The position numbers were made by a program, and so were the translations under genes. From the NCBI GenBank assembly GCA_947174945.1, contig CAMWKZ010000026.1:1-37543 (forward strand): 37,543 bases of DNA, written 5' to 3'. Source of the stretch: an uncultured Prevotellaceae bacterium (GTDB taxonomy: Bacteria; Bacteroidota; Bacteroidia; Bacteroidales; Bacteroidaceae). Below are positions 29,912 through 37,543 of the stretch, one piece after another; positions within the stretch are counted from its first letter, which is position 1, and each line of letters opens with the position of its first letter. The notes under the pieces are model-generated. The model saw only the letters and a program-made list of their open reading frames with translations. It ran no database searches and was not told where the DNA came from.

Positions 29912-30259
29912 ATGTACAAGATTCAAACAAACTCCAGCGGTACGAGAAGTATCGACATCAATGAAGAGCATCTGCAGACCATTGAGGACTACCAGCTCTT
30001 CCGCGACCTCATCGACTCTAACGGCTATGTTGACGAGCAAGTGCTTGACAAGCTGAAGCTAAACATCCGCTCCATGCTCGAGTCAGAGGCAGGCAAGGAC
30101 AAGCGCCTGCTTGACCTATGCCTTGACGTCATCTATCATACCAACATGAAAGCCTTCGGGCTCCAGCAGCTTGTCCTGTTATTCATCAACTGGAAGAACC
30201 GCGGCAACGAGAATCTCGGCATGACCACACATGCCTTTCAGGGTACACCGTTTAATTAA
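29912..30259 (+). CDS. Uncharacterised 115-aa protein
   Basis: I do not recognise this protein. It is soluble, with no signal peptide or membrane segment, and appears mainly helical: IDINEEHLQTIEDYQLFRDL, VDEQVLDKLKLNIRSML and KDKRLLDLCLDVIYH, followed by the hydrophobic LQQLVLLFINW. It begins 12 bases after the amidase gene and ends 5 bases before the YgiQ gene, so it belongs to the operon. No catalytic motif stands out. It may be a small adaptor or regulator, but nothing in the sequence decides this. Confidence 0.75.
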   Translation: MYKIQTNSSGTRSIDINEEHLQTIEDYQLFRDLIDSNGYVDEQVLDKLKLNIRSMLESEAGKDKRLLDLCLDVIYHTNMKAFGLQQLVLLFINWKNRGNENLGMTTHAFQGTPFN

Positions 30260-30264
30260 TCCGT

Positions 30265-32211
30265 ATGGAATACAGGCTGACAGACTTTCTGCCGACAACC
30301 AAAAAAGAACTGGAGCTGCGTGGCTGGGAGGAGGTGGACATCATCCTCTTCTCCGCCGACGCATACGTTGACCATCCATCGTTTGGCGCTGCCGTCATCG
30401 GGCGAACCTTAGAGGCTGCTGGCTACCGGGTAGCCATCGTTCCGCAACCCGACTGGCACGGTGACTTCCGCGACTTCAAAAAGCTGGGGCGACCACGCCT
30501 ATTCTTTGGCATAGCCCCGGGCTGTATGGACTCAATGGTCAACAAATATACAGCCAACCGCCGACTACGCTCTGAGGATGCCTATAGCCCTGACGGACGG
30601 CACGACCTGCGGCCTGAATACCCCACTATTGTCTATTCCCAGATACTGCGTCGACTCTACCCCGACGTACCCATTATCTTAGGAGGCATAGAAGCATCGC
30701 TGCGCCGACTGACGCACTACGACTACTGGCAAGACCGCTTGCGCCCCAGTATTCTCTGCGATGCACAAGCCGACCTTATCATCTACGGCATGGGGGAGAA
30801 GCCTACCACCGAGTTGGCCAACCGGCTGTCAGCCTGTTCCGCAACGAATAACGGCACCGTTAATATCCCGCACGATATTCCCCAGACGGTCTATATCGAC
30901 AACGACATCACCCCTACGGACGACGACATCGTGCTGCATAGCCATGAGGAGTGTCTGCGTAACAAGCGGTCGCAAGCAGAGAACTTCCGACATATTGAGG
31001 AGCAATCGAATATGCTTCACGCCCACCGATTGCTACAACAAGTAGGGCGGCAGACCGTAGTGGTCAACCCACCCTATCCGCCTATGACCACCGAAGAGCT
31101 GGATGCCTCGTTTGACCTGCCCTACACCCGCCTGCCCCATCCTAAGTACAAGAACAAGCGCATACCCGCCTACGAGATGATTAAGCACTCCGTCAACATC
31201 CACCGTGGCTGTTTCGGGGGCTGCGCCTTTTGCACTATCTCGGCTCATCAGGGCAAGTTTATCGCCTGCCGCTCGAAGGAGAGCATTCTGAAGGAAGTCA
31301 AGCAAGTAGTGCAGATGGATGACTTCAAAGGCTACCTCTCCGACCTCGGTGGCCCTTCGGCTAATATGTACGGTATGCACGGGCGCAACCTGAACATCTG
31401 CGAGAAGTGTAAACGCCCCAGCTGCATCCATCCGCAGGTATGCCCAAATCTTAACACCGACCACTCTAAGCTATTGGAAGTCTATCGCGCCGTTGACGCA
31501 CTGCCCGAAGTGAAAAAGAGCTTCATCGGCAGCGGCGTGCGCTACGACCTTTTACTATATCGGGGCAAGGACGAGGCGGCCAATCAAGCAGCCAAGGAGT
31601 ACACCCGCGAGCTTATCACGCGACACGTCAGCGGGCGGCTGAAAGTAGCCCCCGAGCACACCAGCGACCGCGTGCTCCACCTCATGCGCAAGCCCTCGTT
31701 CCAGCAATTCTACGAGTTCAAGCGCACGTTTGACCGCATCAACCACGAGGAGGGTATGCACCAGCAAATCATTCCCTACTTTATCTCCAGCCATCCCGGT
31801 TGCACAGAGGCCGACATGGCTGAATTAGCTGTGCTGACCAAGCGGTTAGACTTCCAGTTAGAGCAGGTGCAGGACTTCACCCCCACCCCCATGACCGTCA
31901 GCACCGAGACGTGGTATACAGGCTACGACCCTTATACGCTGGAGCCCGTCAAGAGCGCCAAGACACCACACGACAAGCTGGCCCAGCGGCAGTATTTCTT
32001 CTGGTACAAGCCCGAGGAGCGCCGAAGCATTGAGCAAAGTTTGCGCCGCATCGGGCGGCCAGACCTCATCAAGGAATTGTTTGACGGTGCGCCATCAGGC
32101 TCCCGCCGACCATCACCCAACACCCAACAGCCTCATGGAAATTATCGAGCAAAACCTCGTCCCCAAGAACCCAAAGAAGAAAAGCGAGGACGGCATCGTC
32201 GTCACAAATGA
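30265..32211 (+). CDS. YgiQ-family radical SAM protein
   Basis: This 648-aa protein has an N-terminal cobalamin-binding-like region (about 1-200, with VDIILFSADAYVDHPSFG) and a radical SAM core with the iron-sulfur motif C316-x3-C320-x2-C323 in GCFGGCAFC. Conserved blocks IILGGIEASLRRLTHYDYW and GKFIACRSKESIL are diagnostic of YgiQ. A basic tail (PKEEKRGRHRRHK) closes it. The substrate of the family is unknown. Its 3' end overlaps the next gene by 77 bases in another frame. Confidence 0.93.
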   Translation: MEYRLTDFLPTTKKELELRGWEEVDIILFSADAYVDHPSFGAAVIGRTLEAAGYRVAIVPQPDWHGDFRDFKKLGRPRLFFGIAPGCMDSMVNKYTANRRLRSEDAYSPDGRHDLRPEYPTIVYSQILRRLYPDVPIILGGIEASLRRLTHYDYWQDRLRPSILCDAQADLIIYGMGEKPTTELANRLSACSATNNGTVNIPHDIPQTVYIDNDITPTDDDIVLHSHEECLRNKRSQAENFRHIEEQSNMLHAHRLLQQVGRQTVVVNPPYPPMTTEELDASFDLPYTRLPHPKYKNKRIPAYEMIKHSVNIHRGCFGGCAFCTISAHQGKFIACRSKESILKEVKQVVQMDDFKGYLSDLGGPSANMYGMHGRNLNICEKCKRPSCIHPQVCPNLNTDHSKLLEVYRAVDALPEVKKSFIGSGVRYDLLLYRGKDEAANQAAKEYTRELITRHVSGRLKVAPEHTSDRVLHLMRKPSFQQFYEFKRTFDRINHEEGMHQQIIPYFISSHPGCTEADMAELAVLTKRLDFQLEQVQDFTPTPMTVSTETWYTGYDPYTLEPVKSAKTPHDKLAQRQYFFWYKPEERRSIEQSLRRIGRPDLIKELFDGAPSGSRRPSPNTQQPHGNYRAKPRPQEPKEEKRGRHRRHK

Positions 32212-32941
32212 CTTTGTGGCCGTCATCGACGGCAGCACGTCAAAGACCTCATACCGCCATAGCCTGCTGCGCACCAACGGGCGCTATGCCATGCAGCTGA
32301 CGGCGCGATACATCAACCGTATGCCCAAGGCCACCACGTGCGAGCAATTCCTAACGGGCGTAACGGCATACATCCGCAAACACTATAGGAAGTCAATGCT
32401 TCAGCGGCTGGCTGAGCATCCTGAGGAGCGTCTAACCTGCTCTGCCGTCATCTTTAGCCGCGTCAGTCGCGAGGTGTGGCTCGTTGGCGACTGCCAGTGC
32501 CTGATAGGCGGTGAATACTATGACAATCCCAAGCCATACGAAGCTGAATTAGCGGCCATGCGAGCCGAGGAAGCCAAGCGGCAGATGGCTGAGGGCAAGA
32601 CGCAAGACGAGCTGTTGCGCAACGACACGGCGCGCAGCGTCATCATTCCCCGTATGCTGGAGACCATGCACCAGCAAAACGTTGCCTACAGCGTTATCGA
32701 CGGGTTCCACATACCGCGCGAGCACGTCCGCATCGTCACCCTCGACTTTCGCCCCTGGCAACTTGTGTTGGCCTCCGACGGCTACCCCTTCCTTTGTCCT
32801 ACGCTGGCTGAAAGCGAGAGCCGCCTGCGCCAGCAGCGTGAGAACGACCCGCTGAACATTGGCGAATTTCAGGCGACGAAGGGATTTCACCCTGACCAAA
32901 ACTCGTTTGACGACCGCAGCTATATCCGGCTGAGCGTATAG
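32135..32941 (+). CDS. PP2C-like phosphatase-family protein
   Basis: This is a 268-aa protein when started at the ATG at 32135 (MEIIEQNLVPKNPKKKSED); an in-frame start at 32030 would add a stretch that is YgiQ sequence in another frame and looks unnatural. PP2C-like motifs appear in order: EDGIVVTND then AVIDGST (D32, G33), EVWLVGDCQC, LVLASDGYP with D215, and SFDDRSYIRL. These match the metal-ligand pattern of the PPM/PP2C superfamily, though identity is low. It would remove phosphate from Ser/Thr proteins, if active. It overlaps the YgiQ gene by 77 bases and is last in the operon. Confidence 0.78.
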   Translation: MEIIEQNLVPKNPKKKSEDGIVVTNDFVAVIDGSTSKTSYRHSLLRTNGRYAMQLTARYINRMPKATTCEQFLTGVTAYIRKHYRKSMLQRLAEHPEERLTCSAVIFSRVSREVWLVGDCQCLIGGEYYDNPKPYEAELAAMRAEEAKRQMAEGKTQDELLRNDTARSVIIPRMLETMHQQNVAYSVIDGFHIPREHVRIVTLDFRPWQLVLASDGYPFLCPTLAESESRLRQQRENDPLNIGEFQATKGFHPDQNSFDDRSYIRLSV

Positions 32942-32952
32942 CCTGCTCCCTT

Positions 32953-34152
32953 CTATGGCCGTTGTCGCTCAGCACCGACGATGGCGGTAGCCACGGTGTA
33001 TGCCGTGGTCCACGCCGCCTGAAAGTTGAAGCCACCCGTAATGCCGTCGATGTCAAGCACTTCACCGGCAAAGTAGAGGTGCGGCACGTGGCGGCTCTCC
33101 AATGTAGAGGGGTTGACGCTCGACAGCGACACGCCGCCGCAGGTTACGAACTCCTCCTTGAACGCCGAGCGACCCGCCAGCTGATAGGTGTCGTTGGTCA
33201 ACACATTCACCAGCCTGTTTACGTCTTTCTTATTCAGTTCGCCCCATCGGGCGCGGGCTCTGTCGCCCAACGCTTTCTCCAGCAAGTAAGTCCACAGGCG
33301 CGACGGCAGCGACAATGGGCAGAAGGTGGAGAACAACTTCTGAGGTTCGCGCACGGCAGCCTCACACACGGCAGCCTGCACCTCAGCCTCGGAAAGCTGC
33401 ACCCAGTTGATGCTGAGCGGCAATCGGTAGTCGGCCTCGGAAAGCTGGCGGGCAGCATGGCTGGAGAGCTTTAGGATGGCGGGGCCGCTCATGCCCCAGT
33501 GCGTAATGAGCAGAGGCCCCGTCGACTTATACTTGATACCGGGGATATGAGCCGACACATGGTCTACGACAAGCCCCATCAGCGATGTCAGCCGAGGGTC
33601 GGCAATGTTGAAGGTAAAGAGCGACGGCACGGGCTGTACGATGTCGTGCCCCATGTCAGCAAGCCAGCGCAGCCCCTCGCCCCGTGGCGAGCCACCCGTG
33701 GTGACAACCACGTGGTCGTAGTCAGCCAACTGGCTAAGCGACTGCACCTTATGCCCCATGTAGAGTTGCACGCGATGACGGCGAGCCAACGACAGAAAGC
33801 AATCGATAATGGCATGGGCGTCTTGCGCCTCGGGGAACACGCACTCGTCGTCCTGCACCACAAGCGGCACCCCGTGACGCTCAAACCACGCATAGGCATC
33901 GCGCTGGTCAAATACGTTGAAGAGCCGCTTCAGCAGCCGATGGCCTCGCGGATAGACAGCCTGCAGGTCGCGCACGTCGGCAAACGTATTGGTGCAATTA
34001 CATCGTCCTCCACCCGACACCTCGACCTTGGCCAGCACCCGCTGGCTACGCTCGAAGATGGCCACCTCCATCCCGGGCATCATCTCCTTTAAGTTTGCAG
34101 CCACGAAGAAACCTGCTGCACCTCCGCCTACGATAGCCGTTTTTTCTCTCAC
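32953..34152 (-). CDS. HI0933/BaiN-family FAD-dependent oxidoreductase
   Basis: This is a 399-aa flavoprotein. FAD-binding GGGAAGFF is at 8-15, followed by ERSQRVLAKVEVSGGGRCNCTN (the family-specific second block, about 34-55), VTTGGSPRGEG, VTCGGVSLSSV and the C-terminal YFAGEVLDIDGITGGFN with a terminal AWTTAY. These are hallmarks of the HI0933/YhiN family, which also holds BaiN, a candidate in bile-acid 7-dehydroxylation. The substrate is unknown for most members. Its start overlaps the stop of the thioredoxin-like gene by ATGA. Confidence 0.92.
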   Translation of the reverse strand: MREKTAIVGGGAAGFFVAANLKEMMPGMEVAIFERSQRVLAKVEVSGGGRCNCTNTFADVRDLQAVYPRGHRLLKRLFNVFDQRDAYAWFERHGVPLVVQDDECVFPEAQDAHAIIDCFLSLARRHRVQLYMGHKVQSLSQLADYDHVVVTTGGSPRGEGLRWLADMGHDIVQPVPSLFTFNIADPRLTSLMGLVVDHVSAHIPGIKYKSTGPLLITHWGMSGPAILKLSSHAARQLSEADYRLPLSINWVQLSEAEVQAAVCEAAVREPQKLFSTFCPLSLPSRLWTYLLEKALGDRARARWGELNKKDVNRLVNVLTNDTYQLAGRSAFKEEFVTCGGVSLSSVNPSTLESRHVPHLYFAGEVLDIDGITGGFNFQAAWTTAYTVATAIVGAERQRP

Positions 34153-34646
34153 TGCTTAACCGACTTAGGGGTCCAGTTCCTAAAGAAGCGCAGCACTTTC
34201 TTCTGATTATAGCCCTGTCCCTCCTCCAAGAAGCTCGAATCCTGCGTGTGGATAACCTTGCCTTCGCCGTCCAATACGACAAACACGGGGAATCCGAAAC
34301 GCCCGCAGTCGTTCAGCCGCTTCATCAGTGCGGCAGCCTGCTGCGCCTTGGCACCGTCTTCCGATTTCCTTGGGTTATAGTTCACGTGAATATAGACAAA
34401 GTTCTCGTCGACAACGTGGCTGATGGTGCTGTCATTCGCTATAAAGTCGGCAAACCGCAGGCACCACGGACACCAGTTGCCACCCACCTGACAGACGACG
34501 AACTTGCCCTCAGACTTGGCCTTCACGACGGCCTCGTCAATCTGCTCAATGGGGTTTACGTCCTCGTTATACACCTTCTTCAATGCCGTCTGAGCACCCA
34601 CCGTCAGGGCAAGCAGCATGACCGTCAATGACAGGATGAGCCTCAT
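34149..34646 (-). CDS. Exported thioredoxin-family protein
   Basis: This 165-aa protein starts at the ATG at 34646, which opens a signal peptide (MRLILSLTVMLLALTVGAQ); alternative in-frame ATGs lie at 34655 and 34682. The thioredoxin-7/DUF255-like fold has GGNWCPWCLRF with C59 and C62 as the redox pair, then FVYIHVNYNP, and the cis-Pro strand FGFPVFVVLDG. It likely handles disulfides or reduction in the periplasm. It overlaps the flavoprotein gene by 4 bases; the shared transcript links an exported thiol protein with a cytoplasmic flavoprotein, though no functional tie is established. Confidence 0.86.
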   Translation of the reverse strand: MRLILSLTVMLLALTVGAQTALKKVYNEDVNPIEQIDEAVVKAKSEGKFVVCQVGGNWCPWCLRFADFIANDSTISHVVDENFVYIHVNYNPRKSEDGAKAQQAAALMKRLNDCGRFGFPVFVVLDGEGKVIHTQDSSFLEEGQGYNQKKVLRFFRNWTPKSVKQ

Positions 34647-34748
34647 GCTCACCATCCCTTCAACTACTTTTCCGCTAACCATATTGCTTATTCTCCTATT
34701 ATCGTTTGCTGAATCATTAGGCTATTCCTGCTATTATGAATTTCGCTA

Positions 34749-34756
34749 CAAAGATA
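34749..34756 (-). promoter_or_regulatory. -7 box of thioredoxin/flavoprotein operon
   Basis: TATCTTTG on the minus strand lies about 100 bases before the preferred start. The -33 region has no clear TTTG. Confidence 0.55.
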
Positions 34757-34926
34757 CTAAAAAATAAGCTAAACCCTGCCAACACAAGGCTGACATTGAC
34801 GCCCAAAAGTCATAAATAACGTTAATTTCGTAGGTATCTATGGTGGAATATGGAAACTATTAGCTAATTTTACAACACTTTTTACCACACAAAAGCATTA
34901 TTTGCAACCATTTATTGAAGTACTTT
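34757..34926. other. AT-rich intergenic region before the GH51 gene
   Basis: No gene is seen between the thioredoxin promoter and the GH51 start. TTTG occurs at 34901-34904, but no convincing -7 box follows at the right spacing, so the GH51 promoter is not resolved. Confidence 0.5.
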
Positions 34927-37386
34927 ATGAAGATTAGACACATCCTTGCTGGCTTGCTGATGGCTTCGTCTCAGGCCGTGAATGCACAAGTAATCATCAA
35001 CATTGATGCAAATCAGAGGGGGCCTATGGTGAGCCCCACTCATTACGGCATATTCTATGAAGACATTAATCATGCAGCCGACGGCGGCTTGTACGCTGAG
35101 TTGATACGCAACCGTTCCTTTGAAGATGGCGACACGCCTTGCAACTGGCATCGTGTAGGCGATGCCCAGCTTGCGTTAGTCAAAGACGGGCTGCTCAACG
35201 ACGTACAGCACAATGCCCTCAGTGTCACCATCTCACGCCCGGGCGACGGTGTGCGGAACGAGGGCTTCTGGGGTATGAACGCTGTCAAAGGAAGAGTGTA
35301 CAGGCTGTCTTTCTGGGCAAAGAGCGAACGGAAATACAAAGGCACTATAACCGCAAGCCTTCAGTCGGCCAGTGGGCAGACACTTGGCGAAACGCGAATA
35401 AAGGTGTCATTATCCAAGAAATGGAAGAAGCACACTGCCACCATCGTAGCGGCTGCCGATGACCCGAAGGCGGAATTTACGCTTACCGCAGACAAGAGTG
35501 GCGAGTTTCAGCTTGACGTGGTCAGCCTGTTTCCTCCCACCTTCAAGAACCGCGACAACGGTATGCGCCCCGACTTGGCCCAGATGCTTGCCGACATGAA
35601 CCCTACTTTCATGCGTTTCCCGGGTGGTTGCTTTGTTGAAGGCCAGCAGAGCCCTGACAATGCTTTCAGATGGAAGCGCACCATCGGCCCTATTGAGCAG
35701 CGGGAGGGGCACCAGAATATCAACTGGGGCTACCGTACAAGCGACGGCATCGGGTTTCATGAGTATTTGCAGCTGTCCGAGGATTTGGGTGCCAAGCCCC
35801 TGTTTGTGGTGAACGTGGGCATCTGGCATGGGGGATGCACTCCCTACAATCAGATTGACGGATGGATTCAGGAATGCCTTGACGCTCTTGAGTATGCCAA
35901 CGGCGACGTCACGACCAAGTATGGCAGGATGCGCGCTGAGAATGACCACCCGGAGCCATTCAAACTGGAATATATCGAGATAGGGAACGAGAACTACAAC
36001 TTCAACATGCAAGACAATTCCGACCAGAGCGACCACTACCCGGAGCGTTACATTCAGTTCTACAATGCCATCAAGGAAAAATACCCCTATGTGCATTGCA
36101 TCGGGAACGTGGAGTCGTGGGCTACGGACTATCCTTCGTGGCGCAACGAACACCCTGTGGACATTGTCGACGAGCACTATTATCGCAATCCGAAGTGGTT
36201 TGCAGACAGATTTGACAAATACGACACCTACGACCGCTCCAAGCATAAGGTGTACGTCGGCGAGTACGCCGTCACCAGCAACTTTGGCGACATTGGCAAC
36301 CTGAATGCAGCCTTGGGCGAGGCGGTCTATATGATGGGCATGGAAAACAACTCTGACGTGGTCGTCATGAACTCATACGCGCCTATATTCGTTAACGAGA
36401 ACGACGCCCGCTGGCGGCCTGACATGATTCGCTTCAACTCGTCAGAGGCTATGGGCACACCTTCCTATTACGTCCAGCAACTCTTCGCCAACAACATAGG
36501 CAAACAGGTGGTCAGGACGGGCTGGACCTACAACCTGACGAAACCGCAGCCCGCCGAGCAGCAGCAGGCACGCCCCGTCCGCGTAGGGCTGGCCACGTGG
36601 GGCACTGTTGCCGCCTACCGCAATGCCCAGCTGACGGCAGACGGCAAAGAGGTGAACGTGGGCGAGTACGACAGCTGGGACAAGGTGAAGGGCGACTGGA
36701 GCGTGTCGGCCACCGAGATTGCCCAGACGGGCAATCAGCAGCCGGCCATGATTGTCTGCCCTGCGACGATTGACACCGAGAAATACACCTTCAAGGTGCA
36801 GGCCAAGAAGCTCTCAGGCTCGGAAGGGTTCATGGCGATGTTCGGATACAAGGATGCCAACAACTACTCGTGGTATAACGTGGGCGGATGGTCTAATACG
36901 CAAGACAACGTAGAGCAGTCGGTAGACGGAAACCGCGTGCCCCTGTGCCGCGACAACCGCTTCAGCGTCGAGCCAGACCGCTGGTACGACCTGCAGGTTG
37001 ACGTAGAGGGCGACAGCGTGCGTTGCTATCTTGACGGCAGGCTTGACTTTGCCTGCAGGCTGCAAAAAGGCAGTGCCTATGAAGGGGTTTACGCCTCCAC
37101 CACTATCGACGATGACGCAAAGATGATGTACGTGAAGGTGGTCAACGTAGGCGACGGCTCTGCCGACGGTGTAGTCAGGCTATCCAACTGTGAAGTAGAT
37201 GCAAGCGCGCCCGATGCGCTTCAACTGATTCGGCTGTCTGCCGAAAAGGGCAACGACGAAAACACAATATCCAATCCGCGGCACATCTACCCCGCTCAAG
37301 GAAGCGTCACGACAGGCAGCTCCAACGATGTCCTGTTCGAGGTTCCTGCCTACTCAGTGAATATCATCAAAATCAGGATAAAGTAA
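34927..37386 (+). CDS. Secreted GH51 alpha-L-arabinofuranosidase
   Basis: This 819-aa enzyme has a signal peptide (MKIRHILAGLLMASSQAVNAQ). A CBM4/9-like beta-sandwich covers about 70-205, and the GH51 TIM barrel begins near 205 with FMRFPGGCFVEG; the acid/base is E355 in EIGNENY and the nucleophile E446 in YVGEYAV. In the C-terminal part a concanavalin-like insert (about 590-755, GFMAMFGYKDANNYSWYNVG and VEGDSVRCYLDGRLDF) interrupts the usual beta-sandwich, which closes with LFEVPAYSVNIIKIRIK. It removes arabinofuranosyl side chains from arabinan or arabinoxylan. The ATG at 34927 is used; an in-frame TTG at 34915 is less likely. No SusC/D pair is near. Confidence 0.92.
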   Translation: MKIRHILAGLLMASSQAVNAQVIINIDANQRGPMVSPTHYGIFYEDINHAADGGLYAELIRNRSFEDGDTPCNWHRVGDAQLALVKDGLLNDVQHNALSVTISRPGDGVRNEGFWGMNAVKGRVYRLSFWAKSERKYKGTITASLQSASGQTLGETRIKVSLSKKWKKHTATIVAAADDPKAEFTLTADKSGEFQLDVVSLFPPTFKNRDNGMRPDLAQMLADMNPTFMRFPGGCFVEGQQSPDNAFRWKRTIGPIEQREGHQNINWGYRTSDGIGFHEYLQLSEDLGAKPLFVVNVGIWHGGCTPYNQIDGWIQECLDALEYANGDVTTKYGRMRAENDHPEPFKLEYIEIGNENYNFNMQDNSDQSDHYPERYIQFYNAIKEKYPYVHCIGNVESWATDYPSWRNEHPVDIVDEHYYRNPKWFADRFDKYDTYDRSKHKVYVGEYAVTSNFGDIGNLNAALGEAVYMMGMENNSDVVVMNSYAPIFVNENDARWRPDMIRFNSSEAMGTPSYYVQQLFANNIGKQVVRTGWTYNLTKPQPAEQQQARPVRVGLATWGTVAAYRNAQLTADGKEVNVGEYDSWDKVKGDWSVSATEIAQTGNQQPAMIVCPATIDTEKYTFKVQAKKLSGSEGFMAMFGYKDANNYSWYNVGGWSNTQDNVEQSVDGNRVPLCRDNRFSVEPDRWYDLQVDVEGDSVRCYLDGRLDFACRLQKGSAYEGVYASTTIDDDAKMMYVKVVNVGDGSADGVVRLSNCEVDASAPDALQLIRLSAEKGNDENTISNPRHIYPAQGSVTTGSSNDVLFEVPAYSVNIIKIRIK

Positions 37387-37543
37387 AACCCCTCCCGTTA
37401 AAGATGACCCCAAAAACGTCCCGCGTCCCATCGTCCCATCGTCCCATTAAGCATTTTCCACATTTTTCTCACCGCTTCGCACAAAAAGTGTTAAAAAATA
37501 TTCAATAATATTATTATATATATTAATATATATAATATATATT
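37387..37543. other. Non-coding end of window with short repeats and A/T tract
   Basis: No gene is visible. CGTCCCAT occurs three times in tandem at 37424-37447, and the last 50 bases are nearly all A/T, with many TATATA and AATAT words. Confidence 0.7.

Noticed and set aside
32030..32134. Upstream start for the PP2C-like gene
   Set aside because: The added residues are out-of-frame YgiQ sequence and do not resemble the family.
32953..34152. Bile-acid pathway role for the BaiN-like flavoprotein
   Set aside because: The HI0933 family is broad and no other bai genes are present, so the link with the SDR gene 29 kb away is too weak.
34647..34682. Longer start for the thioredoxin-family protein
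   Set aside because: It would place polar residues before a standard signal peptide; not excluded, but less likely.
37424..37447. Possible attachment site from CGTCCCAT repeats
   Set aside because: Three short copies at the end of the window without an integrase or a tRNA give no support.

Overview
The window looks like chromosome from a gut-type member of the Bacteroidales, most likely Prevotella/Segatella or a close relative. The evidence is the recurrent Bacteroidetes promoter pattern (TTTG, about 20 bases, TAnnTTTG) in front of many genes, mostly absent Shine-Dalgarno sequences, a ribosomal protein S16 with a long Ala/Glu/Lys-rich tail, pyrophosphate-linked glycolytic enzymes, and typical Bacteroidales families (LolA-like and DUF4923 exported proteins, OprP-type porin, amidase with a golvesin-like domain, GH2, GH51). 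Species cannot be fixed from sequence alone.

Layout. 1-3.2 kb is a visibly AT-rich patch with defence-type genes: a MotA/ZorA-like channel protein, a ZorB/MotB-like partner, and a convergent AbiEii-type nucleotidyltransferase with a small DUF6922-like partner. 3.3-11 kb is ordinary core or exported genes: a 7-alpha-hydroxysteroid-dehydrogenase-like SDR, META-domain lipoprotein, LolA-like protein, pyruvate phosphate dikinase, RumA-type RNA methyltransferase and porin. 11-20 kb is a glycan-assembly region (four GT2 enzymes, one GT4-like enzyme, one Wzx-type flippase), interrupted by a MntA/HepT toxin-antitoxin pair whose HepT has an extra C-terminal module, by rpsP and by a DUF4923 gene. Two arrays of the same degenerate 22-bp tandem repeat lie at about 12.9-13.1 kb and 20.1-20.2 kb. 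20.3-26 kb, on the minus strand, is a likely run of PPi-dependent phosphofructokinase, membrane-anchored GH25 and secreted GH2 beta-galactosidase. 26.1-32.9 kb is a compact six-gene plus-strand operon (87-aa protein, PlsC-like acyltransferase, amidase split by a golvesin-like domain, 115-aa unknown, YgiQ radical SAM, PP2C-like protein). 33-37.4 kb holds a BaiN/HI0933-family flavoprotein with a periplasmic thioredoxin, then a secreted GH51 arabinofuranosidase. The last 150 bases are non-coding and end in nearly pure A/T.

The strongest candidates for something new are: (1) the ZorAB-like pair at the left edge, which has no ZorC/ZorD downstream and converges on an AbiE-like module, so any effector must lie upstream; (2) the HepT with a fused C-terminal helical tail; (3) the paired 22-bp arrays, one with a higher-order 44-bp alternation; (4) a duplicated promoter with a decayed upstream copy; and (5) a cell-wall amidase domain split by an inserted golvesin-like domain. 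Function calls rest on recognising motifs by eye; no database search was run.
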